From the NCBI GenBank assembly GCA_902806595.1, contig CADCXC010000006.1, positions 248,001-312,000 on the forward strand: a stretch of DNA of 64,000 nt. The letters are read 5' to 3'. The notes below the pieces were generated by a model that searched no databases, was not told the origin of the DNA, and saw only the letters and a list, made by a program, of their open reading frames with translations. The DNA is from Pyrenopolyporus hunteri. Its lineage: Eukaryota; Ascomycota; Sordariomycetes; Xylariales; Hypoxylaceae. Both the position numbers and the translations under genes were made by a program. Position 1 is the stretch's first letter. Each line of letters starts with the position of its first letter. Below, piece after piece: positions 38,357-52,690 of the stretch.

Positions 38357-38909
38357 GCTATATATATACGTATAGACGACTAGAAAAAAGATGACATAAT
38401 CGCATGTCTAGCATTAACAAAGATAATATAATACGAGAAAAGATGATATAACATGCGACTAGCGGGTTCTTAAAGAAATTTCTTTATACGTATCGTCATG
38501 ATGTTTAAAGCTAATATCCGTATAACTATACCACTTTTAAGGTAGAATATACCATATATTAACAATTTCAAGATTATAATATTTTTTTAAAGGAATATCC
38601 ACGTATCTACCGAGTGGGTATACGGGTAAGAGATAGGTAAGTAAGTAGGTATGTATTTAAATAATTACGTATATAATTTACCATATATTAATAATTAATA
38701 TCTTTAAAATTAAAATGTTAAAAAAATAAATAAAATAATTAAATATTTTAATTAAATTATTTAATTTTAGAAATATTTAAATTTTTAAATCGTATATTTT
38801 TACCTATTTTATTTAATTAATTATAGATTTTTATCATTTAAAAATTTTTTTACGATTTATATTATCAATTTTCAATTATTTTAGCGGATTAACGATTTAA
38901 ATATAATGG
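38301..38909 (+). mobile_element. Short TIR element, left copy
   Basis: Begins with a terminal repeat (38301-38356, starting GGCCATTTGCC and ending GATGACATAA) whose inverted counterpart closes the array at 56170-56224. The right end of this copy is a RIP-mutated version of that counterpart at about 38850-38909. Within about 150 bp of the left end the word AAAGATGACATAA or a near match recurs four times (38345, 38387, 38420, 38441). Such subterminal repeats are usual transposase-binding sites. No coding capacity. Its central part repeats the right copy (55885-56216). Confidence 0.7.
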
Positions 38910-41028
38910 GTCATTTTTTTAAAATTATTAACCTGTTAAAATCATTAAAAATTAATGATATAAATCGTAATGAAATTTTTTTAAAAAGATAACATAATTA
39001 AATATTACTTTTAAAAAGATAATATAATATAATATAAACATTTAATCGGTTTTATTTTATACTTAAATTTATATTAATTCGAATATAAATTATTTAAATA
39101 AATAAATAGGTAAATATTTAAATATTTATTTATTTACTTTTATTTATTAATTTATTTAGGTATTTATTTATTTATTTTAAAATTTTTATTTTTATTTTTT
39201 ATTATTTTAACGATATTTTTATTACGAAATTAATATGTTATAATGTTTAAGTGGTTTTTTTCGTTTATTAAATTTTTTATTAATAAAAATAAATATATTT
39301 TTTTTAAATATTTTAATGTTTATTATCTTATTTATTTCGATTTAAATTTGTTATTTAATTTTTAAGTATTCGATAATAAGGGTATTTTTTATAAAGTCGT
39401 ATATTATATTTATTATATTATAATTAAAAACGTTTAAATAAATAACGAAAAAAAAAACCGTGCGTATAAATTTTATCCGTTAAATAATTAATTATTTTTA
39501 TTAATATTTTATAATTTCGAAAATGCGATAATAAATATACTCGACGACGATATTTTACTTTATAAAAAATATTATTTTTATATTTTAAATTAAAATAACG
39601 GTAAATTTATTTTTACTTTAACGTAATTAATATTAATTTAATAAGTTATTATGTTATAATTTTAAATTTTTACCATTAAATGTTTTCGAAATAAATTTTA
39701 AAGTTTTAAATATTTTTTAATTTTTTAAGTGTTAACGAATCGTTCGACGATATTTTTAATAATATTATTAAACTGTTGTTTAATAAACCGAAATTATTAA
39801 ATTAATTAATTCGATAAAATTTTTTTTCGACTGTTTGTTATTATAATAAATTTTATCGTATTACGAGTATATTATATAAATTATAAATTTATTATATAAT
39901 ATTAAAAAAAACAAATAAATGATTTATTAAAAATTATATATATAAATATATAAAGGTTTTATATCGAAGAAATAATTTTTTAAATAATTATTATAATATA
40001 TTATCTTTTTAAATGGATTTTTATATATTTTTTAATGTAAATTATTTAATTTTCTTTTTTAAAAAAAAATCCAACCTTTATAATCGCGGTAAATATAAGT
40101 TAAATATACACATATTAATAACATCGGGTAAATCGAACGAAAGTAATTTCGAAATGATTTTTCGATATTATAATTAATTTTATTTTTTTCTTTAAAAAAT
40201 TTTACGGGAATATTTTTTCGCGTATTTCGTATAGTTATTTTTTATTAATATTATTATATTATTTTTAAATTAAAAAAAAGAAATTTTTAAGTTTTATTTT
40301 GTTTAAAACGTACGAAAAGGTAGTTATAAAATAATAACGACTTTTATAACGAAATTATTTTTTACGTTATAAAATATAAAACGTAAATATAAAAAAAACA
40401 TTAATAAACGCAATTACGATAAATTCGAAGAAAGTAATAATAAAACTTATTATTTTTACGATAATACTTCATTAAATTCGTTTAATTTTAATTATTACGA
40501 TAATATTTTCGAAAATATATATAATTAATATAACGACGATAACGATTTAAACTAATCGAAAAAATGACGTTTTTTTTTTATAAATTATATTAAAATTAAT
40601 ATTATCTCGAAAAATAATAAAAAATAAAGGTTTTATCTTTTAATTAATATTAATAAATTTATAATTAATTTTTTTTACACGTTAAATGTTAAAAATAATT
40701 AACATAAAATAATTAATATTAATACATTTAAAGGTTTAATTATATTTTTAAAAATTAATAAAATGAGTATAAAAATTTTAATTAATATTACGAAATAATA
40801 TTATATATTATATACACATTAAAATTAAAAAAATTAATAGTTAATTTTAATAAAAATTTATTAATTATTAATTTTTTTTCCTTTTTATTATAGTTCGATG
40901 TAATAATTTAACTTTATTAAATAATCGACATTAAAACTTCGATTAGTTTCGTTGTTAAAGTGTATATTTAAAATTACGGTTTATTGAAGGTGTAACGAAA
41001 AATATAAATTAAAAAATAAAAGTTAAAG

Positions 41029-41325
41029 GAAATTAAAATTAAATGGGGCGAAAATTAAAAAGGACGAAAATTAAAAAAGGTAAAAACGAAAAGAAATAAA
41101 AATTCGGAAACGGAAATAAAAAACGATATAAATTACGAAACGGAAGTGGAAAAAAATAAAAATAGAAGGGAATAAAAATAAAAGGAAATAAAAATAAAAG
41201 GAAATAAAAATAAAAGGAAATAAAAATAGGAGGGAATAAAAATAAAAGGGAATAAAAATAAAAGAAATATAAAAATAAAAATAAATAAAATAAAAGTAAA
41301 TAAAAATAAAATAAAAATAAAAGGA
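41029..41325 (+). repeat. Purine-rich tandem repeat, about 16-bp unit
   Basis: About 300 bp almost free of C on the + strand, built from diverging units of GGAAATAAAAATAAAA or GGGAATAAAAATAAAA. Best-ordered between 41167 and 41270. Confidence 0.75.
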
Positions 41326-44300
41326 TTTTCTTTTAATTATAACAAGTTGTTTTTTATTTATAATAAAAAATAATAAGTTTATAAAAAAAGAATATATTTA
41401 ATACGGCGCGTAATATTAAAGATTAAAAATTAAATTTTATTAATATTATAAAAAAAAAAAAAAAAAAAAATTAAATTGCGGTTTTATATATAAGTTTTAG
41501 AGGCGTAATTAATCGAAGTTTCGATGTTAATTATTTAATAAAATTAAGTTAATCGTATCGAATTATAATAACATTAAAATAACTTTCGTAATTTTTAAAA
41601 TTATAAAATTTAATGTATTTATTTAAATAAAACGGTAAAATCGTTTTAATTTTATTATCGGTTGTTTAATGTTATTAAACGATTATATAATATCGTAGTA
41701 AAAATTATATATACGATGTATATTTTTTATAACGAATAAAATAAAATAAAAAATAATTATTATAAAATAAATTATATAATATAAAAATAATTATATTAAT
41801 ATACGAGTATTTAATTAATTAAGCTTTCGACTTAAATATATGTTAAATAAAAAAAAAAAAATATATGTTTTATTTACTTATAATATAATAATAATTAAAT
41901 TTATAAGATTTTTATAAAAGTATAAAATTTTAAATATTCCTTATATATTTAATTATAATTATTTATTTATATATTTAATTATATATTATATTTATTTTTA
42001 TTTATTTTTATCCCTTTCCTTATTTTTAATATATTAAATAAATATTCTTATAAGTTTTATAACTATCGACGATATTATAATAAATCGTCCCGTAAAAATT
42101 CATTATAATTTAATTTAAGTTATTTCGTTTTTTTTTTATATATTTTTAAAAAATCTTTTAAATTTTTATAAGTATCGAAGTATAATTATATTTAATTACT
42201 TTAAAAATTTTCGAATAGATATTAAATCAATTATTTATCATAAAAACGTTACGTTTTCAACGATAAAAAATTATCGAAATTATAATAATTAATTAACTTT
42301 AAAAATTTATATACTTTAATTAATAGTAATAAATTATTCGATATTTTTACACTTTAATTTTAAATATTAATTTAATTATAACCCCTTTATAATATTTCGA
42401 TATAATTAAAAATTATATGGTTTTTACGTAATTAATATTTAATTTTATAATTATTTTATTATTTTATAAATTTTTTAATATCGTATCGTATAATTTTTTT
42501 ATATATAATATATAAAGTAATTTAATTAATTATATTTTTTTTAATAAATTAACTCGAAGATTTTAAATTTTTAAAATATAATTATATAAAGTTAATATTA
42601 AATTAATAAATTAAATCTTTATATACGTATAATTTATCGATTTATTACACCTTTGCGTAATTATCGTTACCATTATTCGATTTTTTTATTCCTTTTATTC
42701 GCCCTTTAAATATGAAAATTCGAAATACGATAATTTTATTTTTATATACGTTAAGTATTATTTAGGTGTATTATTTTTATCGTAAGTTTAATAACTTTAA
42801 TTAAATTAAATTAAACTTAAATTATAAAAGGTAATTCGATTTTATAATTCATTTAGATATATTAAAGTCGAAATTTTAATTCGATTATAATAATAAAATA
42901 TTATTTTAAAATATTTGTTAATAAAAAAATAAATCGATATACTTTACACTATATAATATACCGAAAAAATATATCGATTACGACGTATATTTCGAAGTTA
43001 ACGAATCGAAGTTTTTAATAATTATTTATAAATTATATATAATTTAACTCGAAAACGATAAATTTTTTTTTCTTTTTTACGTATAATTTAATTTCCCCTC
43101 GTTATTATATTATTTTTAAATATTACCGATAATATATTTCTTAAATTATTTATTTTAATATAATAAACTTTACGTTTTTATAAATAAACTTATAGATATA
43201 ATTTTTATTGTAATTATTTAATACGTTTAAATATTTTTAATATTTATCGAAAAAATTTTTTAATAAATTTATAAATTTAATTCGGTTTTTTTTAATTAAA
43301 ATCTTTTTATTTATATTATTTTTAAAATAAATTCGAATTAAAAGGGTGTAAAATATATTAATTTTATATTAATATTATAATCGAATTAATATTTCGTCGT
43401 TTTTTAAACATTTTGTAAAAAAATAATATTATATAAATAATAATAATATAAAAGTATATATTATATAATTATAACGATATAATTTTTATTATTCGATTTA
43501 ACGTTTAATAAATCGTAATTTTATTTTAATTTCGAATCGTTTTATTTTAAAGTAATAAATTATAGTAGTTATTTATAATTCGACTTTAAATAAAACGCGA
43601 AATTTTATTTTAATAATATTAATATATTATTTATTTTTATAAAAGTGTTAATCTTTGATAACTTATTAAAAAAATCGTTTTAATATTTAGAAATTAAATA
43701 TTTTTCGAAGTTTATTAACGATTTATTTTTAAGAAAGTTTATTATATAAATATTAATAAGTAATTTCGATTTTATAAACTTTTATATTACCTCGTAATTA
43801 TAATATAATAAATTAAAGTTATGACGTATTTAATTTTAAATTATTATATTAATTTATAGTATAAAGATTAAAAAAAAATAAAATATATAAGGGTATTAAA
43901 ATAAAGTAAATTTTTTAATTTTCGTTTTATTTTTTTATAATATTTACGTTAATATTTATTATTAAAGTATTTAAATAAAAAATATTTATTTATTTCGAGA
44001 ATTTCCGAATTTAATTATTTGTTTATAAAAATAAATAGAAATTTTTTATAAAGATGACGTTTTTAAATGGATAAATTAAATGTAAAAATATATATAATTA
44101 AATAGATATTTAATATTTTTATTAAAGTTCGAGATTATATATTTATTTGTTTTGTAGGTAAGTATTTAATTATTTACGATAAACGTTTATATATTTTAAA
44201 AATAATAAAAGTTTTTGTTTTTTTTTATATTCGAAGTAGTTAATATTTTTTTTTTTCTTTTAATGTTTATGTTAATTAAGTAATATAAATAAACGTTTAT

Positions 44301-47159
44301 GTGTAAAATTATTTTTTTTTTTTTTAATTTTTTTTATTTAATTTTTTTAATTAATTAAAAAATTTCGAAATTATTTAAAATTTTTTTATAATTTATTATA
44401 ACTTTTTTATAATAAATGTAAAAATATAAAAAAAAATATTCGAATGCGTTTAATTAGTTAAAAAACTTTTAGAAAGTTATAAAAAAAAGTTTCGTAATTA
44501 TTTCGAATATTAAAGGGGTGAAATAAAGAAATTAATCTTTAATATAAATTTTTTTTACGTATTTATATGTGAATAATAGGTTTTAATCGATTTTAATGTA
44601 ATTAATATCGAAAAGATAATATAAGTTTATATTAATTACGCGGATAAGGTTAATGTGTTTACGAAATAATATATTAATTTTTTATAAGTTTATAAAAAAA
44701 GTTTCGAAGTTTATAATAAAAATTTTAAAGTTTAAATTTTTTTAAATAAATTTATCGATTAAATAAAATAAAAAAGTATGTTATACGATTTTTAAAAAAT
44801 TAAAATTCGAACTTTTTATTTTTAAATTACTTTTTTTATTTTTATCGATTATTTTTATATTATTATAAATATAATTTAAAAATTAAACGAATAAAAGGCG
44901 GAGTATTTTTATTAATTATTATTTCGGATTAAAAAAAAATTTTTTATATTTTTTTATTAACGAATTTAGGTGGTAAATTTATTATTTTAATTATTAATAA
45001 TTGAAATAATATTAAAGTTAAAAATTTTCTAAAATTAAAATGGGTATAATATTCGATTTATTTTCGAATAGGTAATAAATAATATTTTATTTATAAAAAA
45101 GTAAAATTTCGAAGCGTATATAAATGTGTATTTAATTAAAAAGGTCGGGATTAAGTTTGTTTTAATTATAATTAATCGATTTATAATAATAACGGGGATA
45201 GTTGTAAATGTAAACGTAATAATAAATAAAAATAAATTTAAGTTTTAATTATAAATTTTATATCGATGTGAATTATTTTTTTTATATTTTTAAATTTTAG
45301 ATAAATTAAGTTAAATATTGTTTTAAATGTATAATTTTATATAAATTAATTAATTAATTAATATTATTACGTTAATTTAAATAAATTTTTTTTTTAATTA
45401 TATTTAAAATTAAATATTTAAGTAAATATTATTAATATTATTATAAATTTAATTACGATATTTTAAATTATAAAAACGTAGAAAGTTTATAAAGTTATTA
45501 TTAATATATAATGTAAGTATTTTTTATATAAATATATTTATAAAAATTTAAATATTAACGTTAAAATGTTTTTTTACCGGTTTTTAATTATTTTAAATTA
45601 ATAATTTGTTTATATAATTTATAATTTATTAAAATAAAAGCGGTTAAAAATATAATTTAATTTTAAGTATTTAATAACGAGATAAAAAATAAAAAAATAA
45701 AATTATTTAAATTATAAAAATTCGATTTTAAAGCGTTTAATATAATTAATGTAATTAATAAATAAAAAATATTATATTTAAAAGAAAATAAATCGTTTAT
45801 ATTTAAAGGTAATATAAATTTACTTTTTATTTCGAATATTATTTTTTTTTAAATAATTTTTAAAATTTATTCGATTAAAAAAGATTTTTTTTATCTTTTT
45901 TATATTTTATTACGTAATTATAAATAAATATTTAAAAAATTAAAAGTTTATGTTTTTAGGGGAATGTTTTCGTGTCGAAAAGTTAATATTTTTATATAAA
46001 AAAGTTTATTAAAAAAATAATGGTAAATATTATAATTATTATAATAAACCATTTTTTAATATTATTATACGTTATATTAAACAAAGAAAATAAATATTAT
46101 AAAATCGAAAAATGTAGTTATAAAAAATAAAGTAGACGTAATAAATATAATATATATAATAAACATTATAAAATTATTAAAAAAATATTATATATATAAT
46201 AAATTTTAATTTAAAAAATCTTCGATAAATATTTTAATCTTTAATTAATTTTATCGATAATAAATTTATTACATAAAAATCGAATATAATTATATTTATA
46301 CGAAATGAAAATTTTTTTAATCGATAATAATAAAAACTTAAATTTAAATTAATTAAATTCGAATTTAATAATTTTCGTTTTAACGTTTGTAATTTAAATT
46401 TAATAAATATAAAAATTTTAAATAAATATTAATAAACGAAATAAAAATACGTTAAAATACGAATATTAAATTTTTTTTTTTTCGATTAATTTAATAATTT
46501 AAAATATTTTAAATTATTTATTATTATTTATAAATTTTATTTCGTAAATAAGTCGAACGAAAAAGTATATAAATTAATCGAAAAAGTTTTTAAATATATG
46601 TATTAATTATATATATTTATTTAAATATTTATTAAATAAAATTAATTTATATATAATAACGATTTTATTTATTTAAATTTTTATAAATTTTTATATTCTT
46701 TTTTTATAATAATTTTTTATCGAATATATTATTAAAAAGTATTAATATAATTTACGAAAAATCTTTGAAAAGGTTCGTTTTTATAAATTTATTTAATATA
46801 TTCGAAAAATAAAAATTTTTGTTAATGTAATTAATATTAAATTTTATAAATTATTAATAATTAACGATTTTTACGATTTTAAAATATTTTAATAAAAAAT
46901 GAAAATTATTACGTTACGTAAAACGTATAAAATTTACGTAATAATTTATCGATACGAAGTTAATAATTTAATATCGATAATATTAATAAAAAAAGTATTT
47001 ATATCGTTACTTTTTATTATATCGATATTACGAAAAATAATTGATTTCTTTTTTACGACGTTTTTATAAATAAAAATTTTTTCTTTTAAAATGTTTCCGC
47101 CGGTGAAAAATTATCTTTTTATAAGTTTTTTATTAATAAAAACATTCACTTTTTTTTTT

Positions 47160-47290
47160 ACGATATTTTTATTTATAAAAATATTCGTTTTTTTTTTCGT
47201 AATACTTTTATTTATAAAAATATTCGTTTTTTCCTTCGTAATGTTTTCGTTTATAAAAACGCGTTTTTTTTTTTTCGCGGCGTTTACCTC
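47160..47290 (+). repeat. 39-bp minisatellite in RIP DNA
   Basis: Units starting CGTAATA and containing TTTATAAAAATATTCG begin at 47198, 47237 and 47276 (period 39), with a slightly short unit at 47161 and decayed ones upstream to about 47050. A 72-codon hydrophobic ORF across it is a by-product of the period being divisible by three. Confidence 0.8.
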
Positions 47291-50200
47291 GTGGGTTCCG
47301 ATTAATTAATAATTTATAAATATAAGTAATAATATTTAATTTTATAATCTATTGTTTTTTAAATTTTAAATAATACTACGTATATTAATAAACCTTTTTA
47401 TTACGTATAAATCTCGAAAAAAATCGTTAAAATATTCCGTGTCGAAGGTATTTATTTTTTCCCCGAAAAAATATATTATATGTTTTAATGATATAAAAAA
47501 TAATATATTAAAAAAATGAGTAAAAATCTTATATTTTTATATTATTTAAATATAATTTAATATAATTTAAAAAAATATTGTATCTATTTAATATTCGATT
47601 ATATTAATATTAAACGACGACGTAAATTTTAAAAAAATTAAATAAAATAACGACGATTTTTTTTTTATTAAAAAAATTATTTTTTTAAAATCGAATTAAA
47701 CGTATTTAAAAAATAATTAATTAACGTTTTTATTATTATAATCGAATTCGATTACGATTTAAAAAAAAATTTTATTCGTATTTAACGTTTTTATTTACGA
47801 ATCGATTAAATTATTAATATCGTTTATCGTAACGTTTTCGTTCGAATTTAACGAATAAGATGTAGATATAATAAAATTTATTTTTATCTTTTTATTTTAT
47901 TCGGATTATAACGTTTTATAAAAAGTTATAAATTAAAAGGTGTAAAGCGGAAATTTAACCCTTTTAACGTAATTATAATCACTTTAAAAAAACTTAATAT
48001 CGAATATTAAAAAAGATATATCGTTAATTATAATAATAAACATCGAAAATAAATAATCGATGATATTTAAAAATAACCTTTTTAACGTAAAAACCTTTTT
48101 AAAATTTCGATTAAAACGCGTATTTTATATTACTACTAAAAAATATAAAGTTAAATAAATATTAAACGAATATAATATTTTCGATTTATTTATTAATATT
48201 AATTTTATAATTCGAAATAAAATTAAAATTATTTGTTTTATTTAATATATTTAAGTATATATGTGTATATTTAATTTATTAAAGATATAATTTTAATTTT
48301 TATTTTTAAAAGGTATGTTAATTGGGAATTTATTTATTATAATATATAAAAATTTATTAAAATGTATTATTTTTTAATTATTTATTTAATAATTAATTGT
48401 TTTATATATTATTTTATAAATAATTTTTAAAAGTATATTATTTAAAATAATTATTTATTTTTAACGAGTTAATTTATTATTAAATTATAAAAATGAATAA
48501 TTTAAATATCGGTTTATTTATTGTTTTTAATTTTTTATAAATTTTTAATAATATTATTTTTATTATAACGAATAATTTAAATTAAATAGGTTATTTTATT
48601 ATTTTATATGTTATTATTTTATGTATTATTATTTTATATATTATTATTAAACGATTTAATGGATGTTATTTAATTAATTTTAAATATGTAGTTTCCGAGG
48701 GGAATTTATTGAATTTAATTTTTTCGATATCGTAAATATATTTACGTATAATTTATAAATGTTATTATTATAAGTATAAGAATTTTTTTTATTTTAAATA
48801 TAATTAATATACTTATTTTTATATTATTTTTTTAAGTTAATATATTCGAAAAACGGTTATATAATCGAAGTGGAAAAGTTAAAATTTAACTCGTTTATCG
48901 TATTATAATATCGTTTATCGTATTTTTAATACGAAATCGTGTTACGTCGTTTTTTATTTACGATTAATAAATTTTAAAAACGGTAAAAGTTATATAATAA
49001 TTAATATATATAATAATTAAACGAATAATTTTAAGTTGTTTCGATATATATTCGACGTATTTATTTTAAATATTTTAATAAAATGTTTTTTATTTTTAAA
49101 TTTAAATTAATTGTTTTTTAAAACGTATTTTTTTAATTTAAGTCGATTTTTTATTTATAATATATATTTTAATTTTTTTTTTCGAGTTTATATATGTAAA
49201 TAATATAATAAAATTTTTTATTTAACGATGTATAATTATAAAATAATTAATAAAAAAATTTATAACGGTTTAAATTATATTAAATTTAAATTTATAATTT
49301 TTAAACTTTAGGATTTTTTAATTTAACTAAATTAAAAGTTAATTTATTAACGTGTTTCTCGAAAATTATTTATATAAAAAAATATATATTTTTTTTTTTG
49401 TTTAAATGGTTAAAACGACGTTATATTAATAAGATAAATAATATATTAAATTAATTTTAATTTTATTATAAATTCGAGTAAAATAAAAATTACGAAGGAT
49501 TATTAATTTTTTTTAATATAATTATTTATTTAATTCGATTTTTTTTTTTTTTTGATATATATAATAAATAAATATTTAAAATATTTAAATATTTAATTCG
49601 CGTATTTATATATGATTTTTAATTTATTTATGTATGTAACGTTTTTAATTATTTTAATATTTTAAATAATTAATAATTTATGTTGATATGATTTAATTAA
49701 TCGTTATTTTAAATATAATTTAATTTTAATAAAATATTTAATATATATATATATATATAAAAAATATGTAAATTTAAATTATAATTATATTAACGAAAAT
49801 TTTAAAAAAATATATTAATAAAAAAGAAGGGTTTTTTAATTAAAGTATAAATTATTAAATAATAATTATAAATTAAATTAATTATTTAATAAAATATCGT
49901 CATTATACGAAGTAATATTATGGTAATTATATTAAAAATTAAAGATTACACTATATTTTTTATTTTTATATTTTAAAAATATATCGTAAATTATATATAA
50001 TAAATTAAATAATATTATATTATATTAAAAATATTTGAGTTTTTAATAATTATATATATGATATTTATATTATAATTAATTAAAGTGTTAATATATATTA
50101 ATTAATTTTTTTTTAATCGATGTAAATAATTAAATATTTATATATATAAAAAATATTTAAATTTTTATATTATTGTTTTATATTAATATTATTTAATTTA

Positions 50201-52464
50201 TTTGTTTATTATTAATATAAATTAAATTTATTTTCGTTTTAATTAATTAAATTTATATTTTATATTTTATTTTTTATTTATTATAATAAAAAATATAATT
50301 AATTTTTTAAAAAAAATTTAAAAAGTAAATTTATATAAGTATTTATTTTTATATGTAAATAAATATTTAAATAAAAAAGTAAATAAATAAATATTTATTT
50401 AAGTATTTATTTATTTATAATATAATAAATACGAGTAATATATATTTCGATTCGAAATTTTATTTAAAAATTTATATAACGAATAAAAAATAAAATTCGT
50501 TTTATGATATAATATTAAATTTAACGGTTTTTATATAAATTTAATAATAAATTAAAGGAAATTGTTTAATAATAAAATGGATTTTAACGCGATACGAAAA
50601 AAAAAATTTAAATTTTTTTTATTATAATTATTTCGAACGTTATTTTTTTTATAAGGTGAATTATATGGCGTTTATTATCTGAAATATTCTATTTTTTTAT
50701 AAGTGTTTTCCGATATTTTAAAGTAAAAGTCGATCGTATAATTCGATTATTTTATATGTAACTGTTTAATATTTTTTTTTTTCGATAATATAAATTATAT
50801 TAAAATACGAAAATATTTTTTATTAAATAAGTTTAAATTATATTTAAATATATTATTAAAAGTGTAATAAAATCGTTTAATAATTTATTATAATATAATA
50901 AAAAAAATTAATAAAGGGGAATATTTATTCGATTTTAATTTTTAATTATTTTTTTAAATAATTTAAAAAAATGTATAATATTAATATAACTTTTTTTAAA
51001 TTTTAAGTTACGTTATATTTAATTAAAATATCGTATCGTTTTTATTTAAAAAAAATAAAAATACGATATTAAACGTAAAATTAATAATATATTTAATTCG
51101 ATTTACGAATATAAATAATTATTTTGTAATTTTAATTTATAATTATTGCTGTCGATGTTAAATTTTCGCCGATTTATAATTTTATAATTATAAAGTTTGA
51201 TTTAATGTTATGTTTTAACGTTTATAATAATAATTAATCGAAAATAAGTTAATTTTATTTATAATTAATAATAAAAATATTCGAAAATATAATATTTTTT
51301 ATTATATTATAAAATAATCGAATTTTTAAACTTATAATTTAATAGTTATTAATTTCGTTTAAATGTTTATAAAAAAAAAACTTAACGATTAAATTAATTA
51401 AAATAACGGTATAAATGTAAAAAAAGATATAATTTAATAATGGTTAAATTAATTACGTAGCGAATTAAATTATATACTTAATATAAATGTATATATTTTA
51501 CGGATTTTAAAGTTATTTTATTACGATTTTGTTCGAAAAAAATGGTCGTATATAAAAATACTATTATTATTCGATAATTAATTAAATAGATTTCGATATA
51601 TTTTAATAAAATTATTGTTTTCGATTTCGTTTTAACTCGTAAAAACTCGGAATATATTAATTAAATTATCGAACGGTTTATAATAATTACGACTTTTTAT
51701 AAAAAAATTTCGAAATACGATAAAAAATTTATTAAATCGATAGATTTGAATCGAAACTTTTAATAAAATAATTAATTTATCGAATATTAAGTCGGTTAAA
51801 TTTTCGAAATATAACGAGGATAAATATATTAATTAACGTAACGAACGTATTAATATTTTAAAATCGAATATCGATTAAATAATATTTTTAATTAATTTTA
51901 AATTATAAAATATATTTTACCGATATTTTGTAACGTTAAAATTTTAAATTTATATCGATTTACGAGATCGTTTATTACCGTTGTATTTTTTAAATTAATA
52001 AAATTAAGGTATAAAAGAAAGTAACGAATTTAATGTCGATAATAAAAATTTAAAAGTTTTTTTATAAAATAAAAATTTATTAAAAAATAAGGAATTATAT
52101 AATTTATAATATATTTTATATCGTTATATTAAATAAAAAATAAATAAATTTATAATTTTAATTTAAAGAAAATATTAAAATTAAAACGAAAATATAAATA
52201 TTTTTATTTTAAATTATAATTTTAATTAAATTCGAATTCGTAATTATCTTTTTATTAAATATAATTTCGTAAATTTTATATGAATTTTTAAAGTCGTTAT
52301 ATTTTATTAATTTATTTAAAAACGTAATAACTTTTTATTATTAGTTTTACGTTTTTATATTCTATTATTTTTTAAACGAAATATATTATTTAAGAAATAT
52401 ATAAATCGTATTAAAAATTTAAAATAATTTAACGATATATTTAAAGTTAATCGTTTTAAATTTA

Positions 52465-52690
52465 ATGAATTTTTTTAGTTTGTTATATTATTATTATTTA
52501 AAGTCGATTATTTTAAATTCGACGGATTTTTCGAATTTATTACGTTGTTATTGTTTAAAATTAATTATTTCGAATTCGACAAATTTTTTAAATCTATTAC
52601 GTTATTATTATTTAAAGTTAATTATTTCGAATTTAATAAATTTTTTAAATTTATTACGTTATTGTTATTTATATTCATTACTTTTATTAT
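52465..52690 (+). repeat. 57-bp minisatellite in RIP DNA
   Basis: About four units of 57 bp containing TTATTACGTTATTATTATTT and AATTATTTCGAATT. The anchor TTTAAAG or TTTAAAA recurs at 52497, 52554 and 52611. An 81-codon ORF across it results from the 19-codon period. Confidence 0.8.

Noticed and set aside
47091..47309. 72-codon hydrophobic ORF
   Set aside because: It is the translation of a 39-bp minisatellite inside RIP DNA, with Phe/Ile/Lys composition set by A/T content.
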